Positions 34,542 to 43,922 of a DNA stretch of 64,000 nucleotides are shown in pieces; the first letter of the stretch is position 1; the number at the start of each line of letters is the position of its first letter. The DNA is taken from NCBI RefSeq assembly GCF_900130055.1, contig NZ_FQXU01000016.1, positions 1 through 64,000 on the forward strand, in the 5' to 3' direction. A model generated the notes under the pieces. The model saw nothing but the letters and a program-made list of their open reading frames with translations. It had not been told where the DNA came from and made no database searches. The translations under genes were made by a program, and so were the position numbers. This stretch comes from Clostridium intestinale DSM 6191. Lineage in GTDB: Bacteria > Bacillota > Clostridia > Clostridiales > Clostridiaceae.

Positions 34542-34600
34542 TGTTCACCTCTTTTATTTTTGTTCACAAAGATTATATTATCTTTAATCTTTTTAGTCAA
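34542..34600 (-). promoter_or_regulatory. Sigma-A promoter and SorC-type operator of the gutM-srl operon
   Basis: TTGACT, a 17-bp spacer and TATAAT (34572-34600), followed by two TGAACA motifs 19 bp apart (34561-34566 and 34542-34547). It is a near copy of 30618-30676. Confidence 0.85.
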
Positions 34601-34906
34601 TATATTTTTCCTAGTATTATAAAAAATTTACAGTCTTTATTTTATAGCTATTAAGTTAGAATTTAGGGAAAGCATCATTGAATTATTTTACTTAATTTCT
34701 AAATATTCGGTATCATTTTTATAGTTTAGATTGTATAACTAAACATTCAGCTTGTAAATATTAAATATTCAAAAAATTTAGTAAACTTTGCTAAACAAAT
34801 TATTGAATCATTGATATTTACTTCTACATTTTGTATAATTTACATAAATAATTGAAAACGTAATCTGAAAAATTATGTTTGTTATACCTTCAAGGAGGAA
34901 GACCTT

Positions 34907-35950
34907 ATGACAAATAGAGAAATAGCTCAAAAGCTTAAAATTTCTCCAGCTTCATTATCATTAATTCTTAATAATAAACCTGGAGTTTCTGATTCTACTA
35001 GAACAAAAATTCTTACACAATTAAATGAAATGGGTTTTGGATATCTAATAAAAAAAATAACTACCGAAGTACAAAACAATAATATTGGATTTATTATTTA
35101 TAAAAAACATGGTGCCATTTTAGATATTAGCCCTTTTTTTCTTGTTCTAATGGAATTTATTGAGATTCATGCTAGAAGCTATGGCTATAATATACTGCTT
35201 TCAACTATAGATGAAAGACGCTCTCTTAAACCTCAAATCGACCACATATCTGAACTTAACCTTAAAGGTGCTATTATATTTGCAACAGAAATGAATGATG
35301 AAGATATGAAAGGTTTTAAAAACCTTCAAATTCCAATAGTAGCTATTGATAATGATTTTTCTAGATTTAGCTGCAACACCGTATCAATAAACAATATTAT
35401 GGGCACCTTCCAAGCCATTGAACACTTGGTAAAGATGAATCATTGCCGCATAGGTTATCTTAAAAGTAATATACGTATAAGTAGTTTTGAAGAACGTAAA
35501 AAAGGATATGAAAGCGCTTTAGAATACTTTAATCTTGCCTTTTTCTCTTCTGATATATTAGAAGTTCGTCATACAGAAGAAGGAAGCTATCAAGACATTA
35601 AAGGGTTCTTAGAAATAAATAAATCAACTAAACTTCCTTCAGCTTTTGTTTGTGAGGATGATACTATTGCTGTTGGCGCTCTTCGAGCCTTTACTGAATA
35701 TGGCTATAAAATTCCAGAAGATATTTCAATTATAGGCTTTAATGACAGGAGTATATGTGAAGTTACTTCTCCACCCCTTACCACTATAAGTATACCTAAA
35801 CGTACTTTTGCATTTGAAGCAGTAGATGAACTTATTCATCGTATACATAATAAGGACAAGTCCTTAGAAGTGTCTCTTTCTAGAAAAATTCGAATTGAAA
35901 CAAAACTTATTCAGAGAGAGTCTGTAAGACTAATTGAAGAAAAAAAATAA
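34907..35950 (+). CDS. LacI-family transcriptional regulator
   Basis: 347 residues. The N-terminal LacI helix-turn-helix is MTNREIAQKLKISPASLSLILNNKPGVSDSTR, followed by a periplasmic-binding-protein-like effector domain with PSAFVCEDDTIAVGALRAFTEYGYKIPEDISIIGFND. It lies convergent to the GH4 gene and close to the RpiR gene, so its target is probably a local sugar gene or one outside the operon shown; no operator can be assigned with certainty. A cre/LacI-like ATTGAAAACGTAATC lies 40-55 bp upstream. SD AAGGAGGAAGACCTT. Confidence 0.92.
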   Translation: MTNREIAQKLKISPASLSLILNNKPGVSDSTRTKILTQLNEMGFGYLIKKITTEVQNNNIGFIIYKKHGAILDISPFFLVLMEFIEIHARSYGYNILLSTIDERRSLKPQIDHISELNLKGAIIFATEMNDEDMKGFKNLQIPIVAIDNDFSRFSCNTVSINNIMGTFQAIEHLVKMNHCRIGYLKSNIRISSFEERKKGYESALEYFNLAFFSSDILEVRHTEEGSYQDIKGFLEINKSTKLPSAFVCEDDTIAVGALRAFTEYGYKIPEDISIIGFNDRSICEVTSPPLTTISIPKRTFAFEAVDELIHRIHNKDKSLEVSLSRKIRIETKLIQRESVRLIEEKK

Positions 35951-35980
35951 GGTAAGTCATTTTGACCTACCTTACTTTCT
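35951..35980. terminator. Terminator between convergent LacI and GH4 genes
   Basis: GGTAAGTCA pairs with TGACCTACC (one mismatch), followed by a T-rich stretch on the plus strand. Confidence 0.65.
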
Positions 35981-36005
35981 TTATATTTTTTAATTAATAA
36001 ACTAA

Positions 36006-37385
36006 TTAATCTATGCTTCCAGCTATTTCATCTTTAACAGTTACTCCTGCTGCTTCTAATTCAGCTATCTTAGCAGCAAATTGAGGTAAGTGTTTTTTGT
36101 GAGCAATTAAAAGCTCGTCCATTACACGTTTAGCAGTTTTTCCACTTGGTATTTGTGGATTTAAGAAGAATGCTTGCATAAGTAGACCGTAGTCTCCAGT
36201 AACAGCAGCTTCACATACACAAAGTTCCATGTTCTTCATAACTTGTAACCATCCACGTTCTGCTGGTGCTAATGGTCCAAATGCTATTGGTAAAGCTCCA
36301 CTTGCTGAAATATAAGCAGAAACTTCTACAACACAATCTGCTGGAAGATCTGGAACAGATCCATTATTTTGAGTAGAAACAACAATGTGTTGCTTTTTGT
36401 CACCATATATAGAAGCTATTGTTTCACAAGCAGCATCTGAATAGTGAGTACCACCACGTTTAGTTAATTGTTCTGGTTTGTAGTTTAGGTTAGGATCTTT
36501 ATAAAGTTCAAATAACTCACCTTCAGTTACTTTAACTTGTTGAGCTCTAGTTCCAACTCCATTGTATTCTTCTAAACCATGTTCTAACATTTCTTCTTGT
36601 AAGTAGTAGTATCTATGATATCCACAAGGGATTAATTGCATTTGATCTATTTGTTCTCTCATGAATGCAACTGCATGGATATTCTTTGGAATTCCAGCAT
36701 CTTCACTGTACATTTTATCAATGATTTCTGCAGTAACATTTTTACCATTGTTATCGAAAACTTTATGCCAATGGAAATGGTTTAATCCTGCAAATTTGTA
36801 AGTTAAATCATCTAATGTTTTACCTATCATTCCTGGTTCATTCATCATAGCTCCAACTGGTACGTTACAAAGTCCTATAACCTTATCCCATTTACCATAT
36901 CTAACTACAGCTTCAGTTACCATTCCACTTGGATTTGTAAAGTTAACTAACCAAGCATTAGGGCAAAGTTCTTTCATATCTTCAACTATATCTAAAATTA
37001 CAGGGATTGTTCTTAGAGCTTTAAATATACCACCTGCTCCATTTGTTTCTTGTCCTAATAATCCATGAGAGAAAGGAATTCTTTCATCTTTTATACGAGC
37101 GTTTAATAAACCAACTCTGAATTGAGTAGTAACGAAATCAGCATCTTTTAATGCTTCTCTTCTATCTAAAGTTAAGTGAACTTTTACATCATATGGTGAT
37201 GCATCCCACATACGTTGAGCCATAGCACCAACGATTTCTAATTTTTCTTTTCCTGCTTCTACGTCAACTAACCAAATTTCTCTTATTGGTAGTTCATCAA
37301 ATCTCTTTATAAAACCCTCCATTAATTCTGGAGTGTAACTGCTGCCTCCACCGATTGTAACAATTTTAACTGGCTTCTTATCCAT
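36006..37385 (-). CDS. GH4 6-phospho-beta-glucosidase-type enzyme
   Basis: 459 residues. The N-terminal NAD-binding motif is KIVTIGGGSSYTPELMEG. GH4 landmarks are RVGLLNARIKDE, GQETNGAGG, VNFTNPSG and the metal-site cysteine in GLCNVPVG, with His in GLNHFHWHKVF. The CNVP form is typical of the LicH/CelF-like 6-phospho-beta-glucosidases, which use NAD+ and Mn2+ in an oxidation-elimination mechanism. It hydrolyses phosphorylated disaccharides brought in by a PTS. A TGAAAC-AA-GTTTCA palindrome in its promoter and the RpiR gene directly upstream suggest control by that regulator. Confidence 0.92.
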   Translation of the reverse strand: MDKKPVKIVTIGGGSSYTPELMEGFIKRFDELPIREIWLVDVEAGKEKLEIVGAMAQRMWDASPYDVKVHLTLDRREALKDADFVTTQFRVGLLNARIKDERIPFSHGLLGQETNGAGGIFKALRTIPVILDIVEDMKELCPNAWLVNFTNPSGMVTEAVVRYGKWDKVIGLCNVPVGAMMNEPGMIGKTLDDLTYKFAGLNHFHWHKVFDNNGKNVTAEIIDKMYSEDAGIPKNIHAVAFMREQIDQMQLIPCGYHRYYYLQEEMLEHGLEEYNGVGTRAQQVKVTEGELFELYKDPNLNYKPEQLTKRGGTHYSDAACETIASIYGDKKQHIVVSTQNNGSVPDLPADCVVEVSAYISASGALPIAFGPLAPAERGWLQVMKNMELCVCEAAVTGDYGLLMQAFFLNPQIPSGKTAKRVMDELLIAHKKHLPQFAAKIAELEAAGVTVKDEIAGSID

Positions 37386-37467
37386 TGCTAATCCTCCTTA
37401 AATCTTAAGTGATCTATACCTTTACAATATATTAAATCTTGTCTCACTTCAATATTATTTCATTTTG

Positions 37468-37481
37468 TGAAACAAGTTTCA
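37468..37481 (-). promoter_or_regulatory. Palindromic operator, probable RpiR-family site
   Basis: TGAAACAAGTTTCA has perfect 6-bp arms (TGAAAC/GTTTCA). It lies 83-96 bp upstream of the GH4 start, between this gene and the RpiR gene. MurR/RpiR regulators often bind TGAAA-type inverted repeats. Confidence 0.65.
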
Positions 37482-37526
37482 GATAAAGAAATTTACAATG
37501 TATAAACGTCCATATTATAGTACTAT

Positions 37527-38309
37527 TTATGTATTATTTAAATTCCCATTTACATGCTCATAATATTTTAGAGCAATAAGTTTTGCATAACACTCAAGTA
37601 TTAGAGAAGATTCTAACATATTATTGTTTGGTAGAGCAATAACATGATCAATATAAGAAGGCTTCTTTATACTTGAGGTTGTTATCAAATATATTTTAGG
37701 TGCATTACTTTTGTTAAAAAACTCTTCATTTTGAAATATTCGTGAAAAATATGTACCTGAAGAAGAAAAAGCTATAATAAGGTTTTCTTCTGTTGCCTCT
37801 TCGATATATTTTTTTTGAGCCATAAAAGGGATACGAGTATCAACCATTTTTCCACTTGAAAATAACTCATGTTGCATTGATATTGCTATGCTACCTGATT
37901 GCATATGTCCAAACATAGCAACTTTTTTATATTTAAAAATATCCTCAATTAAGTTACTCAAAAGATAACCATCTAGGTTTTCATTTAATAACTTCATTGA
38001 ACTTATAGCCTGATTTATAAAATAAGAATGGCTATTTTCATGTCCTACAACAAGCCCATACTTCTCTTCTAAATCGGATTTCCTGTCTTGAAACATATAT
38101 TTCAACTCATAAAAGCTATCTACTCCAATTTTCTTACAGAACCTACTTATTGTCGCTTTTGAAACATTGCATCCCTCTGCAATACTACTAGTTGAAAAAG
38201 ACTTAAAGCTGCTTGTATTATTTAATAGATAGTGAGCTATCTTGTAATTTACAGAATCCTCTTCTTCAGTATTTATGACATTTAATAATAAAAGAATAAT
38301 ACTTGGCAT
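37527..38309 (-). CDS. MurR/RpiR-family transcriptional regulator
   Basis: 260 residues. The N-terminal HTH_6 domain (FSTSSIAEGCNVSKATISRFCKKIGVDSFYELKYMF) is followed by a SIS sugar-phosphate-binding domain (about 110-240; KVAMFGHMQSGSIAISMQHE, IAFSSSGTYFSRIF). It probably senses a phosphosugar and controls the GH4 gene 140 bp downstream on the same strand. The first residues (MPSIILLLLNVIN) are hydrophobic but not a signal peptide. Confidence 0.92.
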   Translation of the reverse strand: MPSIILLLLNVINTEEEDSVNYKIAHYLLNNTSSFKSFSTSSIAEGCNVSKATISRFCKKIGVDSFYELKYMFQDRKSDLEEKYGLVVGHENSHSYFINQAISSMKLLNENLDGYLLSNLIEDIFKYKKVAMFGHMQSGSIAISMQHELFSSGKMVDTRIPFMAQKKYIEEATEENLIIAFSSSGTYFSRIFQNEEFFNKSNAPKIYLITTSSIKKPSYIDHVIALPNNNMLESSLILECYAKLIALKYYEHVNGNLNNT

Positions 38310-38384
38310 GTATCTACACCTCCCTAACTATAGTATCATATTTTTTTTAGAAAGTATGTGATTTACAAATTAAGAAAAGGTATC

Positions 38385-38852
38385 TTAATAACCCTTATTG
38401 TTTCTTGCTAAATACACTTCATTTTTGCCCTCTTCAGTTACGCTATTAAAATAGTGCCTAATAGCTATATCAATTATAGTATTCATATGAATATCTACAT
38501 CGTCACTCAGTCCTTTAAGCTGATTGAGCATCTTAACAGTTGATCTTCTCATCATATAGGTTCGTTTAATTTCAAACTCTTCCCCATCTACTGCTGGGGT
38601 TCTTCTTTTAGTTCCTCCTCTTATTATTTTTCTAGTTTTATCAACTTTTTCTCCTTCTTGTTCATTTATTAAAATAGTTTTTTTATCAATATTAGAATAT
38701 ATCTTATCATAAACAGAGCTTATAAGTTCCCTAACCACTTCACCATCAATTTCGTCGCCTTCTTGCATCTCTATATTTATAATGTTTTTTTCATCCTCTT
38801 CTTTTGATAGATCTTCAAGTTCTTTTCCTTCTAACTTTATCTTCTCAGCCAT
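38385..38852 (-). CDS. Ribbon-helix-helix-like putative DNA-binding protein
   Basis: About 155 residues from the ATG at 38852 (MAEKIKLEGKELEDL). The GTG at 38861 lies inside the SD AGAGGTG, so it is not used. An acidic, probably disordered N-terminal part (1-70) and a basic patch (RKIIRGGTKRRTP) precede a segment with the beta-strand/helix/helix pattern of MetJ/Arc/CopG proteins (EIKRTYMMRRSTVKMLNQLK ... MNTIIDIAIRHYF). I know no named family for it. Its promoter region is a 104-bp array of 8-bp repeats, the type of target RHH proteins bind cooperatively, so it may autoregulate and also act at the related array before the ECF sigma gene. Confidence 0.72.
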   Translation of the reverse strand: MAEKIKLEGKELEDLSKEEDEKNIINIEMQEGDEIDGEVVRELISSVYDKIYSNIDKKTILINEQEGEKVDKTRKIIRGGTKRRTPAVDGEEFEIKRTYMMRRSTVKMLNQLKGLSDDVDIHMNTIIDIAIRHYFNSVTEEGKNEVYLARNNKGY

Positions 38853-38910
38853 AAAAATCACCTCTTAATTAAATAATATTCTTAATTAAGATAAAAATTC
38901 TTTTTTTAAA

Positions 38911-39014
38911 TGGTTTTCTGGTTAACTGGTTTTCCATTTAACTGTTTTTCTGTTTAACTGGTTAACTGGTTAAACTCTTAATTGGTTTTCTTCTTAACCA
39001 GTTAACTGGTTATT
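38911..39014. repeat. Array of 8-bp tandem repeats (consensus TGGTTAAC), locus B
   Basis: Thirteen contiguous units in one phase: TGGTTTTC, TGGTTAAC, TGGTTTTC, CATTTAAC, TGTTTTTC, TGTTTAAC, TGGTTAAC, TGGTTAAA, CTCTTAAT, TGGTTTTC, TTCTTAAC, CAGTTAAC and TGGTTATT. It lies about 60 bp upstream of the 38852 start. Unit types are shared with the array at 12569-12646. Confidence 0.92.
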
Positions 39015-39024
39015 AATTTTATAT

Positions 39025-39068
39025 ATTAGAAAAAGCTCAAGAAAATTAATTCTGAGCTCTTTCTCTAT
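39025..39068 (-). terminator. Terminator of the dehydrogenase/reductase operon
   Basis: AAAGAGCTCAGAA pairs with TTCTTGAGCTTTTT; it is preceded by the aldo/keto reductase stop and followed by TTTTTCTAATAT on the minus strand. Confidence 0.8.
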
Positions 39069-39084
39069 ATATTCTTTTTATTTT

Positions 39085-39933
39085 TTAAAACTTAACATCA
39101 TCAGGATTCATTCCTGATCCACCGCAATACTCCATAGAGTTAATTAAAGACATATCTTCATTAGAAATAACAAAATCAAATATTTCGCTATTTTCCTTTA
39201 TACGAGAAGGTGTAACTGACTTTGGTAAAGGAAGTACTTTATTTTGAAGACACCAACGTATACAAAGTTGTGCTACAGATTTATTATATTTTGCTGCAAT
39301 CTCTTTAAGTGTTTCATTTGATAACATTCTTCCTGTCCCAAGTGGGCTCCATGCTTCCACTAACATGTTGTGTTTTTTGCAATAATCCACAGTCTCATTT
39401 TGCATTTGACCTGGATGGAATTCTATCTGATTAACCATTGGTGGAATTTCAGTTTTCATAAGTGACTTTAAGTGATGTGGTAAAAAGTTTGATACACCTA
39501 TTGAACGAATTTTTCCTTCTTTATAAAGCTTTGTCATTGCACGCCATGTTTCTAGATTGATTTCATCCCAATTTGAAAACTGTTTTGCATTTGCAGGCCA
39601 ATGAATTAAGTATAAATCAAGATAGTCTAATCCTAAATCATCTAATGTTTTATTAAATGCAGCTATGGTTTTCTCATAACCACGATCTTTATTCCATACT
39701 TTACTCGTAACAAAAAGCTCTTCACGTGATACCTTACTTTCAGAAATTCCTGTACCAACACTTTTTTCATTACCATAAACAGCTGCTGTATCAATATGTT
39801 TGTATCCAAAGCTAAGAGCTGCTTTTACAGAACTAACTGCTGTAGCTCCATCTGGTGTCTGCCATGTTCCAAATCCAACACATGGAATTTTATATCCATT
39901 ACTAAGTATAAAATCATCGTTCATTTTATTCAT
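39085..39933 (-). CDS. Aldo/keto reductase
   Basis: 282 residues of the AKR5-like bacterial group. Seen are GFGTWQTPDGATAVSSV, the catalytic Asp/Tyr pair (HIDTAAVYGNEKSVG), Lys in TSKVWNKDRG and His in LYLIHWPAN. The cofactor part is PLPKSVTPSRIKEN. It reduces an aldehyde or ketone with NADPH. It follows the Gfo/Idh dehydrogenase gene by 66 bp and ends at a terminator, so the pair probably forms one operon under the sigma-54-like promoter at 41177. Substrate unknown. Confidence 0.92.
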   Translation of the reverse strand: MNKMNDDFILSNGYKIPCVGFGTWQTPDGATAVSSVKAALSFGYKHIDTAAVYGNEKSVGTGISESKVSREELFVTSKVWNKDRGYEKTIAAFNKTLDDLGLDYLDLYLIHWPANAKQFSNWDEINLETWRAMTKLYKEGKIRSIGVSNFLPHHLKSLMKTEIPPMVNQIEFHPGQMQNETVDYCKKHNMLVEAWSPLGTGRMLSNETLKEIAAKYNKSVAQLCIRWCLQNKVLPLPKSVTPSRIKENSEIFDFVISNEDMSLINSMEYCGGSGMNPDDVKF

Positions 39934-39999
39934 TTATATCAGCCTCCAACTTTACTATAAATTCTTATAATAATAGTTTATCACAATAAAAGATCTTTA

Positions 40000-41139
40000 T
40001 TATATAATTAAAGCACTCTCTTGATTTCTACCAAAATAATTATCTAAATATCCTTCTGGCAATGCAGGTAATAACTCAAACTCAGTTTCCATGGTCTGTA
40101 CCTGTCCAGTTTCGGTACATTTAACAATACCATTTAAAATTTCTACCGCATGACATCCCATATCAATATTTGCACGATGTGGTCTATCTTTTCTCATAGC
40201 CCATGCCATTTCTGCAACTCCAAGACCTCTTGAATTCTCACCATATCCATAACAATTAGGTATTTCAACGGATTCTTTCATTCCTTTTTTCTGTAATAAT
40301 ACCTTTCCTCCGAATTTATCAGGGTCTGGAATATTTAGAATTCCCTCCGTACCATAAATAGTTAACACTGGTACTTGTGGCCATATGGTATTTGACGTGA
40401 AGTTCATTGTTCCATATACTCCGCTTTTAAACTTCATATTTGATATCATTACGTTTTCACTTTCAACCATAAAAGTTTCGCCATAACGAGGTAATGATGG
40501 ATTCTCTACAGTATGTTCTGGATTTGTATTGCAAGCAAATCCACTAACCTTTTCAACAGGTCCTAAAATACTAAGTAATGCTGTAATATAATAAATACCA
40601 ACATTAAAACCTATGCCTCCCCCCTTTGTCGTATGAAATGCTCCTGGATAATATAAAAATTCCATATCACGATTTACTGCTGCATGGCATGAAACAACCT
40701 TGCCTATCCCACCACTATCAATGACCTTACGAGCTGTCTGTATAGCTGCACCAAGAAATGTATCAGGTGCACACCCAATTCTTAAGTTTTGCTTATTCGC
40801 AATCTCCTTAAGTTCAAGAGCATCTTTTAAATCTGGAGTTATAACTTTTTCAGTATATACATTTTTTCCAGCTTCTAAGGATTTCTTTATTACTTCATAA
40901 TGAGCTGTCACAGGAGTTAGGTTTACAACCAACTCAATTTCAGGATCATTTAAAATATCATTAATAGACATAGCTTTTATTCCAAATTCCCTTGCTTTTT
41001 CCTCAGCCCTTTGAAGACTTAAGGCTCCACACCCAATTACATCTAGGATTTCAAACCTATTAATCATATTGTCTAAATATATACAACTTATTTTCCCACA
41101 ACCTATAACAGCAGTTTTAACTTTTTGAAATTGTTTCAT
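40000..41139 (-). CDS. Gfo/Idh/MocA-family sugar dehydrogenase
   Basis: 379 residues. The N-terminal Rossmann fold (TAVIGCGKISCIYLDNM) is followed by the conserved EKVITPDLKDALEL segment (the EKP-type motif reads EKV here). The C-terminal alpha/beta domain contains GGGIGFNVGIYYI and a conserved His at GVAEMAW...HRANIDMGCHAVEI. It oxidises or reduces a sugar or inositol-like compound with NAD(P). It is the first gene of a two-gene unit with an aldo/keto reductase. A sigma-54-type promoter is 38 bp upstream and an attenuator-like structure further upstream. SD GGAGGAGGAGA. Confidence 0.9.
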   Translation of the reverse strand: MKQFQKVKTAVIGCGKISCIYLDNMINRFEILDVIGCGALSLQRAEEKAREFGIKAMSINDILNDPEIELVVNLTPVTAHYEVIKKSLEAGKNVYTEKVITPDLKDALELKEIANKQNLRIGCAPDTFLGAAIQTARKVIDSGGIGKVVSCHAAVNRDMEFLYYPGAFHTTKGGGIGFNVGIYYITALLSILGPVEKVSGFACNTNPEHTVENPSLPRYGETFMVESENVMISNMKFKSGVYGTMNFTSNTIWPQVPVLTIYGTEGILNIPDPDKFGGKVLLQKKGMKESVEIPNCYGYGENSRGLGVAEMAWAMRKDRPHRANIDMGCHAVEILNGIVKCTETGQVQTMETEFELLPALPEGYLDNYFGRNQESALII

Positions 41140-41176
41140 TCTTCTCCTCCTCCATTTTCTTTCTTACTTATCTATC

Positions 41177-41192
41177 AGCAACCACTATGCCA
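41177..41192 (-). promoter_or_regulatory. Sigma-54-like promoter of the Gfo/Idh operon
   Basis: The minus strand reads TGGCATAGTGGTTGCT, one mismatch from TGGCAC-N5-TTGCW, with GG and GC 10 bp apart. It is 38 bp from the start codon and has the same spacing as the two PTS promoters at 2058 and 6675. Confidence 0.7.
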
Positions 41193-41261
41193 AGATTTAG
41201 GCCACTTATAAAGTTCTATATTCTTAATTTAACTTATGTATTTTCCCTATTTCGGTGTAAT

Positions 41262-41336
41262 AAAAAAAGCCCTCAAAAAGTATTTATGTGCTTTACTTCT
41301 TGAAGGCTTTTCAAAGCACATAGGTGATGCGCTTTG
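41262..41336 (-). promoter_or_regulatory. Attenuator-like set of mutually exclusive hairpins
   Basis: On the minus strand three stems compete. Segment 41327-41336 pairs with 41312-41321 (CAAAGCGCAT / ATGTGCTTTG). Segment 41313-41322 pairs with 41285-41294 (TATGTGCTTT / AAAGCACATA). Segment 41294-41307 pairs with 41269-41282 (GCCTTCAAGAAGTA / TACTTTTTGAGGGC), followed by seven Ts. The last is a terminator. No upstream promoter is obvious. It lies upstream of the sigma-54-like promoter. Confidence 0.6.
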
Positions 41337-41442
41337 CTTAACTTAATTTATCCTTTATTTTCAAAATACGTAAATATTTCTTATCTTACTTTGTTACAAT
41401 TAAACTAATTAGGTTTATTTAAAAAGAGAGGGGTTTCAGACT

Positions 41443-41634
41443 TTGAGAGATAATGGTGAAAGTTATTTAAAAAGGCATTTATTATATATTCCAGTAATAG
41501 CAGTGATTCTAATAGCATTTAATGTTTTTGATATAAGTAGATACTATCAAAATATAATCATTTATGTGCTATTAGCTTTATCTGTTATTGTAGATATTAT
41601 ATATGAAATAAAAAATAAAGAAGTTAATTTGTAA
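41443..41634 (+). CDS. Small membrane protein, unknown function
   Basis: 63 residues with a TTG start 8 nt after GAGAGGGG, which makes translation credible. Two membrane helices are expected (LLYIPVIAVILIAFNVF and NIIIYVLLALSVIVDII). It lies alone between the divergent Gfo/Idh operon and the convergent GH1 gene and ends at a bidirectional terminator. I do not recognise a family. Codon use resembles its neighbours. Confidence 0.65.
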   Translation: MRDNGESYLKRHLLYIPVIAVILIAFNVFDISRYYQNIIIYVLLALSVIVDIIYEIKNKEVNL

Positions 41635-41636
41635 AA

Positions 41637-41676
41637 ATAAGAGCTAGGAAATTTACATTCCTAACTCTTATTTTTA
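41637..41676. terminator. Bidirectional terminator between the small membrane protein and GH1 genes
   Basis: AAGAGCTAGGAA pairs with TTCCTAACTCTT (one mismatch); T-rich tails are present on both strands (TATTTTTAT and TATTTTTAC). Confidence 0.85.
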
Positions 41677-41701
41677 TCTATACTTTTTTGAAAGTTTTAC
41701 T

Positions 41702-43138
<1,437 letters not shown>

Positions 43139-43142
43139 TTAA

Positions 43143-43200
43143 AAATCCTCCTTTATTCTACTAGCTATGTAATCTTATAACTAATTTATAAAGGAGGATG
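43143..43200 (-). terminator. Intercistronic hairpin between EIIA and GH1
   Basis: CATCCTCCTTTAT pairs with ATAAAGGAGGATT; on the minus strand TTTTAAAA follows. Its position inside an operon suggests partial termination or an RNA-processing/stability element, giving different levels of PTS and glycosidase. Confidence 0.65.
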
Positions 43201-43224
43201 GATCTATTAATTTACATAGTTAAA

Positions 43225-43530
43225 TTATTTGTTTCTATATAGTTCTATTAATTCCTTTGATACAATTCCTAAAGTTTCTGCGCTCATCATCTGATCCTCA
43301 GCGTGAATTAATAACAAACTTATATCTGTTTTTCTTCCTTCAGCCTCATCCCTAACTAATGATGCATGAACAGCATGTCCTTTACGTAACATTTCATTTC
43401 CTTCTGTTATAAGTTCATCTGCTTTTGATAGATAGCCGTTTCGTGCCTCTTTAATAGCTTCTACATAACAAGATCTTGCAGTTCCTACTGAAGATATTAT
43501 CTCAAAACAAATCATCTCTACTTTATCCAT
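43225..43530 (-). CDS. PTS lactose/cellobiose-family EIIA
   Basis: 101 residues, all-helical. The active histidine is His76 in LLLIHAEDQMM; the usual second histidine (HAQDH in the paralogue at 1687) is replaced by Gln. It donates phosphate to EIIB (43543-43854). It is the fourth gene of the regulator-EIIC-EIIB-EIIA-GH1 operon, 12 bp after EIIB. Confidence 0.94.
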   Translation of the reverse strand: MDKVEMICFEIISSVGTARSCYVEAIKEARNGYLSKADELITEGNEMLRKGHAVHASLVRDEAEGRKTDISLLLIHAEDQMMSAETLGIVSKELIELYRNK

Positions 43531-43542
43531 GTATGTTGCCTC

Positions 43543-43854
43543 CTAATTTTTTGCGTCTCCTAATTTATCTAATGCTATGTTTAAAACTTTTTCTCCATTC
43601 ATTGTTCCGTAATCCATAATATCAATAACAAATACAGGCTTAGTTGATACTTCTGCTTGAATTTCCCCTAAGGCATATCTGATTTGAGGTCCTAATAAAA
43701 TAATATCAGCCTTTTCCTTATGTTTATCTATATCCTGCATTTGAATCGCCCATATTTCTGTTTCTATTCCCTTCTCAATAGCTGCTGCTTTCATTTTTTT
43801 CACTAATATACTTGTAGACATACCACCTGAGCAGCATAATAAAATATTTACCAT
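43543..43854 (-). CDS. PTS lactose/cellobiose-family EIIB
   Basis: About 103 residues from the ATG of MVNILLCCSGGMST (43854). An ATG 18 bp upstream lies across the SD ATAGGAGGAAACAAA. The phosphocysteine is Cys8 (C-S-G-G-M-S-T context). LLGPQIRYALGEI is the conserved middle segment. It acts with the EIIC and EIIA on either side. Confidence 0.94.
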   Translation of the reverse strand: MVNILLCCSGGMSTSILVKKMKAAAIEKGIETEIWAIQMQDIDKHKEKADIILLGPQIRYALGEIQAEVSTKPVFVIDIMDYGTMNGEKVLNIALDKLGDAKN

Positions 43855-43922
43855 TTTGTTTCCTCCTATCAATTTGCAATTATTATTTTAACTAAAGTAA
43901 TATTTAAACTTTATTTACTTGC

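Larger units (their letters stand above)
34269..34906. other. Gene-free region upstream of gutM and the LacI gene
   Basis: 638 bp without an intact gene. It contains the minus-strand SorC-type promoter (34542-34600), a G9 tract serving as SD (34512-34520), a 19-codon truncated ORF (34447-34506) and about 180 bp of leader before gutM. The right part (34600-34850) is very AT-rich, with a cre-like ATTGAAAACGTAATC at 34852-34866 near the LacI gene. Confidence 0.65.
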
